Below, piece by piece: positions 34,795-44,129 of a DNA stretch of 64,000 nt. This DNA comes from Clostridium lacusfryxellense (GTDB lineage Bacteria > Bacillota > Clostridia > Clostridiales > Clostridiaceae). Both the position numbers and the translations under genes were made by a program. The notes under the pieces are model-generated. The model made no database searches. It saw only the letters and a program-made list of their open reading frames with translations, and was not told the origin of the DNA. Each line of letters starts with the position of its first letter. Position 1 is the stretch's first letter. Where the stretch lies: contig NZ_JAHLEB010000005.1 in the NCBI RefSeq assembly GCF_018861735.1, forward strand, positions 1 through 64,000, in the 5' to 3' direction.

Positions 34795-36153
34795 GTGTTC
34801 AAAATTAAAATTCAGACGCTACTCAGTATCGTGGTTTCAAAATGCATTATGAAATTATCAAAGGTTCTATTTCAAGGGGGAACTAATTTCCCTGGAAAAA
34901 TAGCCCTAAAACTTGATAAAAATATTTTAAGAACTATTGCCAACAACTACGATGTTATTCTTATAACTGGTACCAACGGAAAAACAACAACAACAAGCAT
35001 GATTTACGGAATAGTAAAAGACAGTGGCATACCAGTAATTACCAACAATACCGGTGCCAATATGTATACAGGCATAATTGCGTGTTTTATCTCAAACTAT
35101 TCTTTTAAAAAGTCTGCCGAGAAAAAGATTGCTGTTATAGAAGTAGATGAAGCTAACCTTAAGTTTGTAACGGAGTATATAACTCCAAAAATAATTACTA
35201 TAACTAATTTATTTAGAGATCAAATGGATAGATATGGCGAGGTATACACAACTCTTAAAAAAATACTTGAAGGCATAAATAAGGTACCAGAGTCAACTTT
35301 AATCCTTAATGGGGATGAATCTTTATTTGGAAACTTGAATCTTAAAAACGATTTGCAATTTTATGGGTTCGGTACTAAAGTTAATGAAAACAAAATTGTA
35401 GATATAAATGCAGATGCTAAATTTTGCACTATTTGCAAATCTCCTTATGAATATAATTTTATTACCTACAACCATCTTGGCGATTTTTATTGCACTGGTT
35501 GCGGATATAAGCGCCCAGAACTAACCTACTCAGTTGATAAAATTGTTGAATTAAACACCAGTGGTTCCACTGTTCATATCAACAATAAGGAATATTATAT
35601 AAACCAACCAGGTACATACAATATTTATAATGCTTTATGTGCTTATTCAGTAGCTAAGTCCCTTGGTATTGAAGATGATATCGTGCAACACTCCCTTAAA
35701 ACCGTGGCTAGTAGCTTTGGAAGACAAGAAACTTTGAATATAGATGGCATTGAGGTTAAAATAATATTAGTTAAAAATCCTGCTGGTTATGATGAAGCTG
35801 TAAACACTATTAACCTTGATTCTCGCAAAATAAATTTAGCTCTTTTGCTAAACGATAACTACGCAGATGGAAAAGATGTTTCATGGATTTGGGATGTTAA
35901 TTTTGAACGTTTAACTAGCCTTAATATTAATAAAGTTATGATATCCGGAATACGTCTTTATGACATGGCCATAAGACTTAAAGTTGCAGGTTTTTCATCA
36001 GATTCATTCCTATTATGCAGTGATGAGGAAAAACTGCTTAATGAAATTAAAGTTTGTAATGGTGAAATTGTTTATATACTTGCTACCTATACTGCCATGA
36101 TAAACCTAAGAAAATTTTTACATGCAAAAGGGTACATTGATAAAATTTGGTAA
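34795..36153 (+). CDS. murT: lipid II isoglutaminyl synthase, Mur ligase subunit MurT
   Basis: This 452-aa MurT activates the alpha-carboxyl of D-Glu in lipid II, which GatD then amidates with ammonia. Visible features are the P-loop ITGTNGKTTTTS (57-68), VIEVDEANLKFV, FRDQMDRYGE, the zinc ribbon CTIC ... CTGC typical of MurT (about 207-232), and a C-terminal DUF1727 domain. The GTG start has AAAGGA only about 1 nt upstream; an ATG at 34849 would cut conserved N-terminal residues, so the GTG is kept with some doubt. gatD follows 41 bp downstream. Confidence 0.95.
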   Translation: MFKIKIQTLLSIVVSKCIMKLSKVLFQGGTNFPGKIALKLDKNILRTIANNYDVILITGTNGKTTTTSMIYGIVKDSGIPVITNNTGANMYTGIIACFISNYSFKKSAEKKIAVIEVDEANLKFVTEYITPKIITITNLFRDQMDRYGEVYTTLKKILEGINKVPESTLILNGDESLFGNLNLKNDLQFYGFGTKVNENKIVDINADAKFCTICKSPYEYNFITYNHLGDFYCTGCGYKRPELTYSVDKIVELNTSGSTVHINNKEYYINQPGTYNIYNALCAYSVAKSLGIEDDIVQHSLKTVASSFGRQETLNIDGIEVKIILVKNPAGYDEAVNTINLDSRKINLALLLNDNYADGKDVSWIWDVNFERLTSLNINKVMISGIRLYDMAIRLKVAGFSSDSFLLCSDEEKLLNEIKVCNGEIVYILATYTAMINLRKFLHAKGYIDKIW

Positions 36154-36194
36154 CATACTATATTTTAAATTAAAAGGTGAGGTAGGTAATTAAT

Positions 36195-36920
36195 ATGGAA
36201 ATTAATATTTGTCATTTATATCCTGATTTATTAAACGTATATGGGGATGTAGGAAATATTTTAATATTGAAACACAGAGCTGAGCTCCGCGGCATTGAAG
36301 TAAATATCGTTAATGTATCTATGGGTGATGATTTTATAAGTGATGACTATGATATTGTGTTTTTTGGTGGAGGACAAGATTATGAGCAGGCTATAGTTTC
36401 CCCAGACCTAATAAAACTAAAAAAATTATCAATGGAAGAGTATATACAAAGCGGTAAAGTATTCTTAGCTATTTGTGGTGGATACCAATTGCTTGGGAAA
36501 TACTATACCACTCCTGAGGGTGAAAAACTTGAGGGTCTTGGTATTTTAGATATCTATACAGAAAGTGGTGATAAACGTTTCATAGGCAACACCGTTATTC
36601 ATAATGAAGCTTTTGATGAAACCTATGTAGGCTTTGAAAATCATTCTGGAAGAACTTATATCAACGACCTTACCCCACTTGGTACTGTTAAGGTTGGCTA
36701 TGGTAACAATGGAGAAGATGGTTTCGAGGGTTGCGTTTATAAAAATACTTTTTGTACTTATTTTCATGGTTCTCTTTTATCTAAAAATCCTGAGCTTGCC
36801 GACAGAATACTAACCCTAGCATTAAATAATAAATACGATGAAGTAGCTTTAACTTCTTTAGATGATAGTTTAGAAATTAAAGCTAAAGAATTTATAATAA
36901 ATAGAGAAACTTCGAAATAG
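36195..36920 (+). CDS. gatD: lipid II isoglutaminyl synthase, glutamine amidotransferase subunit GatD
   Basis: A 241-aa class I glutaminase. FFGGGQDYEQ and LAICGGYQLLGKYY place the nucleophile at Cys94, and the FHGS segment near 188 supplies the His. It delivers ammonia to MurT, which forms D-isoglutamine in the stem peptide of peptidoglycan. The RBS AGGTGAGG precedes the ATG. It lies directly behind murT as in most Firmicutes and ends at a strong hairpin. Confidence 0.95.
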   Translation: MEINICHLYPDLLNVYGDVGNILILKHRAELRGIEVNIVNVSMGDDFISDDYDIVFFGGGQDYEQAIVSPDLIKLKKLSMEEYIQSGKVFLAICGGYQLLGKYYTTPEGEKLEGLGILDIYTESGDKRFIGNTVIHNEAFDETYVGFENHSGRTYINDLTPLGTVKVGYGNNGEDGFEGCVYKNTFCTYFHGSLLSKNPELADRILTLALNNKYDEVALTSLDDSLEIKAKEFIINRETSK

Positions 36921-36956
36921 AGAAATATATATTTATATGTAAATAAAAACACATAA

Positions 36957-37002
36957 AAAGAAGATGTATGCTTGGTGAAATTCCAAACCTACATCTTCTT
37001 TT
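36957..37002. terminator. bidirectional terminator between gatD and an HTH-TPR gene
   Basis: AAAAGAAGATGTA (36957-36969) pairs with TACATCTTCTTTT (36990-37002); the inner part TTGG/CCAA pairs too. The right arm includes the last codons and stop of the minus-strand regulator gene. Confidence 0.8.
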
Positions 37003-38311
37003 CTAGTTGAATAGCTAAACTAAAGTATTTTATAGAATCAGCAACACTATCTAGTTTGTGATACATACTTCCCATTTCTAAGTACCGCTTATATATATCT
37101 TGTTTTTCTCCAAATTTAAGTAAAGAATCCAAGGATAAGTTCATATACATCTCTGCACTAGATGAACTTCCTTGACTATCAAGAATAATAGCCTTATAAT
37201 AATAACTTTTTTCAATGAATTTAATATCATCTAGATTAATTGCATAATTCAACACTTCGTCAGAAATTGATTGTGCCAGCTCTACTACATCATTTTTAAT
37301 GAGCTCTTTTACACAATCCAACATAAATGCAACTAGTCCCCTCTTATCATCCCTTGGATATACGCCTAACCCTTTATTTATATACGCAACTGCTTTCTCT
37401 TTCATATTACAGTCAAACATTGTGCATCCATAGTTAAATATAGCCATTGCCTTACTAGAAATTTTGTCTTTATATAGTTCATATGATTTTTTTTCATATT
37501 GTGCAAAATTTCCATTTTTCATTCTTATAGATAACAATGCTAGCATATGATATATTTCAGCTGCTTTAAATTCTGAATCCACATACTCTACCAAATCTAA
37601 CAATTTTATTCCTACATCAAAGGCACATTCATAATTTTTAAGCATAATATTACAAGCAGCCTCATTATAAGTAACTATTATTAATTTTTTATAATTAGGT
37701 ATGTTGTTACCTTTTAACTCTTTTCTAACATTAGAATAATAACTAGATGCTTGAAGGTAATCTTCCTTTATGTATAAATGCCTTGCCATATCTATGTAAT
37801 AATTTAATTGTTTATCTTCGATTGTTGTTTTCAAATGCAAATCATAATATTTTGAAGTAATAATTTGTGCCTTCTCAAAATCTTTCATATCTAAGTAAAA
37901 ATTAAATAACATATGTATTAGTTCAATAGCTAAATTGAAGTAATTGTATTTTTCTGCAAAATGCAAATTATAGACTACCTTAGCTTCAAAAGGCTCATCC
38001 TTATCATAAATAACGTGCTCACCATTCATGTTGTGCTCACCATTTATGGTATATTTACCATTTATGGTGTACTCTTTCAATGCCTTAATATTTTCCTCAA
38101 CTTGCTCAAATATATTTTCATTCAAATATTCAAGATCTATATCTAGCTTTTTACTTATAAACTCAAGTATCCAAGGTTCTGCCATTACTTTGTTATTTTC
38201 TATACAACTCATTTTAGACACTGATATTTTATCGTCACATATCTCTCTTAATGTATATCCCTTATATATTCTGCTCCTTTTTATTTTTTCTCCCGTTGAT
38301 AATATTTTCAT
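36989..38311 (-). CDS. HTH-XRE plus TPR transcriptional regulator (RRNPP-like) with an 18-bp tandem repeat
   Basis: About 440 aa from MKILSTGEKIKRSR. An N-terminal XRE helix-turn-helix (EICDDKISVSKMSCIENNK, about 22-40) is followed by a linker with three to four copies of a six-residue unit (YTINGK, YTINGE, HNMNGE) and then helical TPR-type repeats to the end. Such HTH-TPR proteins in Firmicutes often respond to small secreted peptides. No obvious peptide gene was found alongside. A second, related regulator starts 1.3 kb upstream on the same strand. The start may also be the ATG or GTG 6-9 bp earlier. Confidence 0.8.
   Translation of the reverse strand: MKILSTGEKIKRSRIYKGYTLREICDDKISVSKMSCIENNKVMAEPWILEFISKKLDIDLEYLNENIFEQVEENIKALKEYTINGKYTINGEHNMNGEHVIYDKDEPFEAKVVYNLHFAEKYNYFNLAIELIHMLFNFYLDMKDFEKAQIITSKYYDLHLKTTIEDKQLNYYIDMARHLYIKEDYLQASSYYSNVRKELKGNNIPNYKKLIIVTYNEAACNIMLKNYECAFDVGIKLLDLVEYVDSEFKAAEIYHMLALLSIRMKNGNFAQYEKKSYELYKDKISSKAMAIFNYGCTMFDCNMKEKAVAYINKGLGVYPRDDKRGLVAFMLDCVKELIKNDVVELAQSISDEVLNYAINLDDIKFIEKSYYYKAIILDSQGSSSSAEMYMNLSLDSLLKFGEKQDIYKRYLEMGSMYHKLDSVADSIKYFSLAIQLEKKM
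38015..38068 (-). repeat. 18-bp tandem repeat inside the HTH-TPR gene
   Basis: Three consecutive 18-bp units (38015-38032, 38033-38050, 38051-38068), of the form GTGCTCACCATTTATGGT on the plus strand, plus a partial fourth. The unit is a multiple of three, so copy changes would lengthen or shorten the linker without a frameshift. Confidence 0.85.
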
Positions 38312-38346
38312 CCTCATCACCTATCCATAAAATAGTTTCAATTAAA

Positions 38347-39645
38347 TTAATTAATTATTCCGATACTTTTAAATAATTCTACACCCTCATTTAAATATTT
38401 AGCAGCATCGGCACTTCTACCACCTTCAATGTAAAATTTTCCAATCATTATAGATATCTCAGCCGCTTTTTTTATTTGCTCTTGTTCCTTTACAAAATTC
38501 AACGCTTGCAATAAAGTTTTTTCTGCTTCATTTTTATTGTCTTCTAATAAATCTACCCTATATTTCAACAAATAATACTCGCTTAATGCCTTATAATTAC
38601 CCGCCTCTATATATTCTAAAATATATTCTAAAACTTCCTTAGCTTTATTTACAGCTTTGAGCTTAATATGATTCTCACATATATTAGCTAATGTATCTAT
38701 CAATTTTATGTCATTAGACTTTTCCCTTATTTCCTTAGACTTATTTAAGTGTATAAATGATTCTTCCATATCTTCAAACTCGTAAAATAATCTGCCTAAA
38801 TTATTTTCTATCTCTGATACATAATCCAAATTATTAATCCCTTTAAATACTTCCAAAGTAATTTTGGAATATTTTATGGCATTCTTAATATCACCATTTT
38901 TATTATATTGATCTGCTAATAATAAAAGTGAATTCGCATATTCTTTCTTATTATCTATTTGCTTAAACTTCTCTTGAGCTAAATAAGAATATTTTATGGC
39001 GTTTTCCATATTTTCAAGTTTGAAATATGTGTACCCGATGTAATAATAAATTTTACCTAATAAAAAATCATTTCCAATTTGATTGTCCATAAAAACCTTT
39101 TCTGCTTGTTTAAAATAACTAGAAGCTGACTGATACCCTCTAAGTTCAAGCGTGATTATTCCAAGTTTTAGAAAAGTTCTTATTATTTCTTCATAAGAAT
39201 TATTTTTAATAAAAATTACATTTGATGAAAGAAAAACCTGTTGAGCTAATGCTATCTCTTTTTTAGCCATGTATATATCCCCTCTTAAGGACAAATTTCT
39301 GGCATTTCTATATTCCAATTTATATTTTTCAGAATAAAATATTGATTTTTCAATGTTTTGCTCAGCCTGTAATAACTCGTTATTTAATATGTGCGCTTGT
39401 GCAATATTTTGATAAAACAAACAAATTTTTTCTGCTTGAGCTTCCTCTGACTCCATTAAATATTCAACTGCTGTATTTAGGGTATTTGCTAAATATTCTA
39501 ATAAATCCATGCTAGGGTTTGATTTCCCAGATTCAACAAGACTAATTTGCCCTGGAGTTATTCTATTCCCCGCTAGGTCTTTTAGTGTCATATTAAGCTC
39601 TTTTCTTTTCCTCTTTATCTTTTCTCCTAAAGACAATATTTCCAT
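38347..39645 (-). CDS. HTH-XRE plus TPR transcriptional regulator (RRNPP-like)
   Basis: About 432 aa from MEILSLGEKIKRKR (39645), with AAAGGAAGA 8 nt upstream. The HTH is clear (NMTLKDLAGNRITPGQIS, SLVESGKSNPSMDLLEYLA). The remainder is helical with TPR signatures (GDIYMAKKEIALAQQVF, KIYYYIGYTYFKLENMENAI, YAQ-type repeats). It belongs to the same group as the gene just downstream, from which 35 bp separate it. A perfect 32-bp palindrome lies about 95 bp upstream and may be its operator. Confidence 0.85.
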   Translation of the reverse strand: MEILSLGEKIKRKRKELNMTLKDLAGNRITPGQISLVESGKSNPSMDLLEYLANTLNTAVEYLMESEEAQAEKICLFYQNIAQAHILNNELLQAEQNIEKSIFYSEKYKLEYRNARNLSLRGDIYMAKKEIALAQQVFLSSNVIFIKNNSYEEIIRTFLKLGIITLELRGYQSASSYFKQAEKVFMDNQIGNDFLLGKIYYYIGYTYFKLENMENAIKYSYLAQEKFKQIDNKKEYANSLLLLADQYNKNGDIKNAIKYSKITLEVFKGINNLDYVSEIENNLGRLFYEFEDMEESFIHLNKSKEIREKSNDIKLIDTLANICENHIKLKAVNKAKEVLEYILEYIEAGNYKALSEYYLLKYRVDLLEDNKNEAEKTLLQALNFVKEQEQIKKAAEISIMIGKFYIEGGRSADAAKYLNEGVELFKSIGIIN

Positions 39646-39738
39646 AATCACTCTTCCTTTACAACATGGTAGTCTATAAAATTTATATTTTATACAATCT
39701 TAGACAATTTTAATTTATTATAACATAGTTTACCTATA

Positions 39739-39770
39739 GAATTCAAAATTTGTTAACAAATTTTGAATTC
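39739..39770. promoter_or_regulatory. perfect 32-bp palindrome upstream of the HTH-TPR genes
   Basis: Half-site GAATTCAAAATTTGTT at 39739-39754 is followed directly by its exact reverse complement. There is no T-tract and no loop, so it looks more like a protein-binding site than a terminator. A second, separate hairpin at 39788-39824 already serves as terminator for the small gene upstream. Confidence 0.6.
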
Positions 39771-39777
39771 TCAGCAA

Positions 39778-39824
39778 TTAAATTAAAAACTCCAAACTAT
39801 ATATTTATTATATAGTTTGGAGTT
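39778..39824 (-). terminator. terminator of the small 55-aa gene
   Basis: A 16-bp perfect stem AACTCCAAACTATATA (39788-39803) / TATATAGTTTGGAGTT (39809-39824). On the minus strand it is followed by TTTTAATTTAATT. Confidence 0.8.
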
Positions 39825-39852
39825 CTAAGTAACTTTAAGTATTTTCTTAAAA

Positions 39853-40020
39853 TTAATTGTTCATATTATCATTCATATCTTCGATCATATTCTTTCCATT
39901 TTCAGCAACTTTTTTTACTCTTTCTTTTATGTTTTTATCCATATTAGGAATTAACATTACCCCTGCAACTACTCCAATTATAGCACCTGCTGTAATTGTT
40001 GATATAAATTTATTATGCAT
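39853..40020 (-). CDS. small YtxH-like membrane protein
   Basis: A 55-aa frame beginning MHNKFISTITAGAIIGVVAG, then VMLIPNMDKN, a basic stretch KERVKKVAENGKN and an acidic, Asn-rich tail. One Gly-rich helix followed by an amphipathic charged segment is the layout of YtxH-type proteins, although shorter. The RBS AAGGA lies 11 nt before the ATG. A perfect hairpin terminator follows 30 bp after the stop. Function unknown. Confidence 0.65.
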   Translation of the reverse strand: MHNKFISTITAGAIIGVVAGVMLIPNMDKNIKERVKKVAENGKNMIEDMNDNMNN

Positions 40021-40100
40021 AAGTCACACATCCTTTTTTATTTTTTTATTCTTTACTAGGATGTGCATTTTTTATATTAATTAACCTTTTATTTTTAAAT

Positions 40101-42836
40101 TTAGGTATACACATCTGAAAGCTCTACATTTATATTTTCATTTTTACTTCTTACATTACTATCATAAATCATGTTTTCATGAATTACCTTTTTTGAAGGT
40201 AACCTAACTGTAAACGTGCTTCCTTTCCCAAACTTACTTTCAACATCAATGGTACCACCATGTAATTCTACAATTGACTTAACTAAACTTAAACCAATTC
40301 CAGTACCTTCTGTATTTCTTGATAACGATTTATCTACTTGCTTAAATCTATCGAATATCATATCTAAGTTTTTTTCTTCAATCCCAATACCGCTATCTCT
40401 CACTGATATTTCAATAAATTCATTTTTATCTTTAACTTCCACAACTATTTCATCACCTATGTGTGAAAATTTAATAGCATTTGATATAAGGTTTAATACT
40501 ATTCTCTCAATCTTTTCTATATCGCAGGCAATATTTATTTCCTCTTTATCAGTGTCGAAAATAATATTTAATCCTTTACTATCTGTAAGCGTAGTCACAG
40601 ACATCACTATTTCTTCTACGATTTCAACTATATTATTATTAGACAAATTTAATTTAAAGAATCCCGCCTCTATTTTAGATAAATCAACTATATTATTAAT
40701 AATCTTCGATAACCTATATGTATTTTGCTTGATTGATTCTATGTATTTAATAATGGAATCCTTTTTCTCGTCAAGAGATCCACTATTACAATACATATTA
40801 AATAATTGAGCTGTAGCAAATATAACATTTAGTGGTGTTTTAAGTTCATGAGAAACGTTAACAAGAAATTCCCCTTGCAATTTTAATGCATTCTCCATTA
40901 CTATATTGGACTTTATCTCAACAGTAACATCTATTATTAAAATTAATATCTCCTCAATCTCACCATTTGGGCAAAATAAAGGTTCAAAAATAAGGTTCCA
41001 ATATATCTCATTTCCATTTAAGTTATACTTTTTTTTATTTAAATATTTAGTCTTTTTTTCTTTTATAACTTCATTAATACACTTATAGTAATCACTTGTC
41101 TTAGAGTTTTCTTGAGAATTTCCAAATAATTCTTCTATTTTATTGTTTTTTATTTGTTTAAGAAATTCAATATTAGGTCTAAACAATTTAACGATATTAA
41201 ATGCTTTTTTATTGATATCTACAGTCAATAAATCTGGACATGACAATCTAACAACTGGTAAATCAAAAGTATTTACCATTCTGTTTAAGAATTCATATCG
41301 GCTTTTTGTAGCTTCTTCAAGTTTAAAATACTCTGTCATATCTTTGCTACAAAGCACACCTAAAGAGAATTTTCCTTCACTGTCATAAATGGGTGTTCCA
41401 CTAATATCTACTTGTAATATTTTATGAGGAGACTTTACTAAAACTCTCATGTTCTTAAATTCTTCACCCCTCATAACTCTGCTAGAAGGGCTATTTTCAG
41501 GTTTGATTTGTTCTCCATTAATATCATAAAAATCAGTTTGTTTATACCCATCATTTATATTATCCATATTATTATAAGATGAGAAAAACATTTCTCTTGA
41601 TGTTTTGTTAATTAATATGTACTGCTCTTTATCATCAAAAATAGCAATAGAATCAGATATATTTTCTATAATAGCTTCTAATTCTTTTTTTTGTTCCTCA
41701 ATTTTTCTAGATTGATGTATTGTTTGTGTAATATCATGAAAACATGATACTACCATTGTCACATTTCCACTGGCATCATAAACTGGAATTGAAGTAATTT
41801 CTGCAAAATACTCTTTATTAGGATGCCTAACAAAGATTTTAATATTATTTGTTCTTTCACCTCGTAATGCCCGAACTGATGGGAAATTTTCATATGGAAT
41901 CTCATCTCCTATCATGTCAAATACCTTAGTGTCTTTTAATGCATCCTTTAGATTAATTCCTATGTCTGATTGATAAATTAATCTCTTTGCTTCCGTATTT
42001 ACCATTATAAATTTGCCTTTACTATCAGCAAACATTACCCCCTCAGATAAATTTTGAATTATATTAACTAATTGAACATTACGTTTCTCAAGTTGGGCAC
42101 CACTCTTTACTAATTCTTGATTTTGTTTCTCTAAATTTTTTATCTCAAGTTCACTTTTTGTAACCTCTGAAGTCGTAACAAATATGTATTTTATCTTCCC
42201 ATTTTGAGATATAGGCGTTTTAGTAGAATCTACGTAAGTTACCCCTTGACCACAATTATCAATTTCTGATGCTTTTGCATAGACTGTTTTTTTGTATTTA
42301 ATAACGTTTTTAAAATTAGATTCTTCCACGCTACCTACAAATCCATGTATTATGTCTCCAATATGCCTACCTAAAATATTTTCATCTTTATTAAATTGAT
42401 AATTCATCAAATCAAGATACTTTATATTTGATTTAAGCAATATTAAATTAGGCACACTGTAAACAGCCGCGCCTGATATATTTTCTATGAATATTTGTTC
42501 CACAAAAGTTAGTTGATCATCTAATCTAGAGTTTTCTTTCTCAATAAAAGTATATTTTTTCTCATTTGTCTTATTATCATTATGGACTGTTATACATACT
42601 TCGCGTGTTTTAAGGTCCTTTGTAAATATATACCCTGAAAAACTTCCTGCTATATTTTCAAGGAAAATTTGCGAATTAAGATTTAACATAACTCCTATTT
42701 CCATAAGTGATTTATCTAATATTTCATTCATAGCAAAACCAGTAAATTCAAGAAATTCTTTATTAACTTCCATTATAATGTTGGCATACGAACACAAATA
42801 CACTTCTGTTTTTTTCCTGTCAAAAGTATTTTCCAT
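40101..42836 (-). CDS. multi-PAS cytosolic sensor histidine kinase (orphan)
   Basis: A 911-aa protein with no membrane helices. Several PAS domains are visible (about 10-100, 110-230, 255-375, 385-505 and 510-630; for example IIENISDSIAIFDDKEQYIL). HisKA follows, with NVSHELKTPLNVIFATAQLF (about 665), and a HATPase with NLISNAIKFSH, RDSGIGIEEKN and EGTGIGLSLVKSIVELHGG. The RBS is GGAGGTGAAATA. No response regulator is adjacent. Orphan kinases of this build in clostridia often feed Spo0A; that target is inference. Confidence 0.9.
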   Translation of the reverse strand: MENTFDRKKTEVYLCSYANIIMEVNKEFLEFTGFAMNEILDKSLMEIGVMLNLNSQIFLENIAGSFSGYIFTKDLKTREVCITVHNDNKTNEKKYTFIEKENSRLDDQLTFVEQIFIENISGAAVYSVPNLILLKSNIKYLDLMNYQFNKDENILGRHIGDIIHGFVGSVEESNFKNVIKYKKTVYAKASEIDNCGQGVTYVDSTKTPISQNGKIKYIFVTTSEVTKSELEIKNLEKQNQELVKSGAQLEKRNVQLVNIIQNLSEGVMFADSKGKFIMVNTEAKRLIYQSDIGINLKDALKDTKVFDMIGDEIPYENFPSVRALRGERTNNIKIFVRHPNKEYFAEITSIPVYDASGNVTMVVSCFHDITQTIHQSRKIEEQKKELEAIIENISDSIAIFDDKEQYILINKTSREMFFSSYNNMDNINDGYKQTDFYDINGEQIKPENSPSSRVMRGEEFKNMRVLVKSPHKILQVDISGTPIYDSEGKFSLGVLCSKDMTEYFKLEEATKSRYEFLNRMVNTFDLPVVRLSCPDLLTVDINKKAFNIVKLFRPNIEFLKQIKNNKIEELFGNSQENSKTSDYYKCINEVIKEKKTKYLNKKKYNLNGNEIYWNLIFEPLFCPNGEIEEILILIIDVTVEIKSNIVMENALKLQGEFLVNVSHELKTPLNVIFATAQLFNMYCNSGSLDEKKDSIIKYIESIKQNTYRLSKIINNIVDLSKIEAGFFKLNLSNNNIVEIVEEIVMSVTTLTDSKGLNIIFDTDKEEINIACDIEKIERIVLNLISNAIKFSHIGDEIVVEVKDKNEFIEISVRDSGIGIEEKNLDMIFDRFKQVDKSLSRNTEGTGIGLSLVKSIVELHGGTIDVESKFGKGSTFTVRLPSKKVIHENMIYDSNVRSKNENINVELSDVYT

Positions 42837-42869
42837 TATTTCACCTCCATTTTTGTTTATTACTTTTAT

Positions 42870-43802
42870 TTATCTTGTTTGCTCTAACAAATAAATTATA
42901 AAATTCGTTTTATCTAAACTACTTAGACTGTGTATTACTCCACTAATCTCTTCTGTATCAGTTGTATATAAATCAACAATATCACTAAAAGAATGTGTTT
43001 TTATTTTTTCTTTCAATATTTCATTTTTTTCTACTTCATTATTAGAATCTACCACAATTATATTTTTTTCGCAACTTGGAGCTAATTTTATGATTTCTCC
43101 TTTTACTTCATCACTGGCTACATTTATAATATTTTTCTTGAGCCACTTTTCTACAACCTTATCTGAATTTATACCTAATTTTTCTTTGCATTTCTCATCA
43201 ACAAGTTCATTAAATAAATCACCAGTGTGGCTATCCACTTTAACAAACATAACTTCTATGCCACTCTTCATTAATTCCTGCATTTTCTTGTAGTATTCCT
43301 TTGACGATTCCTCTTTTCTCTCCCAGAATCCTGTAGCATGATAACAAATACCCACATAATCATGAAATATTACTACTTCTTTTTCACCACAACCTACGGC
43401 ATACTCACAACCTTTTACTGCTCCCTCTAATTCGCCTGCTATTTGCCTTATGTTTTTTGAAGAAGAACTTTTACCCGAATCACTTTCAATATGTAAAACT
43501 ACATCATTTTTCACTGCAACCATTCCATATGAGTATTCCTGAGTAGTAGAGTTATAACTTCCATCTACATAAACATGAAGACAATCCTTTGGATAATTAT
43601 CATCTGCTTTTTTAAAAACATTTCCAGCATCTTGCAAAAATTTTTTGGCTTCTTTTATATCCTCAAAACTTTTATACTTTGCACCTTTTACACCTTTTAC
43701 ATATTTTAAGCACTCTGCCCAAGTGTCAACTATTTCATTTTGTATTTTTTGGTTAGTACTAGAATTAAATCCTTCTTTTATTGCGTAAACTTTCTTTCCC
43801 AT
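42870..43802 (-). CDS. ribonuclease H with N-terminal viroplasmin-like domain
   Basis: About 310 aa from MGKKVYAIKEG (43802), which has AAGGGAG at good spacing. The N-terminal 55 residues are the caulimovirus viroplasmin/RNase H1 hybrid-binding domain (YAIKEGFN, GAKYKSFEDIKEAKKFL). The RNase H fold shows VYVDGSYN, the GELEG glutamate, FHDYVGI and KVDSHTGDLFNELVDE, which supply the D-E-D-D metal ligands. It removes RNA from RNA-DNA hybrids. A C-terminal tail of about 90 residues is unrecognised. Confidence 0.9.
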   Translation of the reverse strand: MGKKVYAIKEGFNSSTNQKIQNEIVDTWAECLKYVKGVKGAKYKSFEDIKEAKKFLQDAGNVFKKADDNYPKDCLHVYVDGSYNSTTQEYSYGMVAVKNDVVLHIESDSGKSSSSKNIRQIAGELEGAVKGCEYAVGCGEKEVVIFHDYVGICYHATGFWERKEESSKEYYKKMQELMKSGIEVMFVKVDSHTGDLFNELVDEKCKEKLGINSDKVVEKWLKKNIINVASDEVKGEIIKLAPSCEKNIIVVDSNNEVEKNEILKEKIKTHSFSDIVDLYTTDTEEISGVIHSLSSLDKTNFIIYLLEQTR

Positions 43803-43811
43803 TATATCCAT

Positions 43812-44129
43812 TCTCCCTTTTTAATATATTCATGTGTTCTCTAAATTATATAGATATTATGAGTTACCCCTAATCCTGCCATAAATAAATTATACAACAA
43901 AAGATTAATTTAGCAATTACTTTTCTTACATTATTTACATTTCCAAATTCTATTAGGTTCGGTGGACAAGGCCTCAAAAAAACATTATAATAACCCATAT
44001 AAGTTGCTATTAAGGCAATTAACTTCGAAGCGAATGCAAAATTTGTAAACTATATTAACAAACATATAATTAAATATATTAATATGCAGAAATTAAAAAG
44101 AATATACTAACCCCATGAAAGGATGGTGA
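43812..44129. other. 318-bp intergenic region between divergent genes
   Basis: It holds the divergent promoters of the RNase H and ftsH genes. I see no small gene and no strong hairpin. The ftsH RBS (GAAAGGATGGTG) is at its right end. Confidence 0.4.

Noticed and set aside
40216-40809. 197-aa plus-strand frame opposite the PAS histidine kinase gene
   Set aside because: It is a mirror of the HATPase/HisKA codons, low in complexity (Ser/Ile/Leu) and without RBS or recognisable domain.
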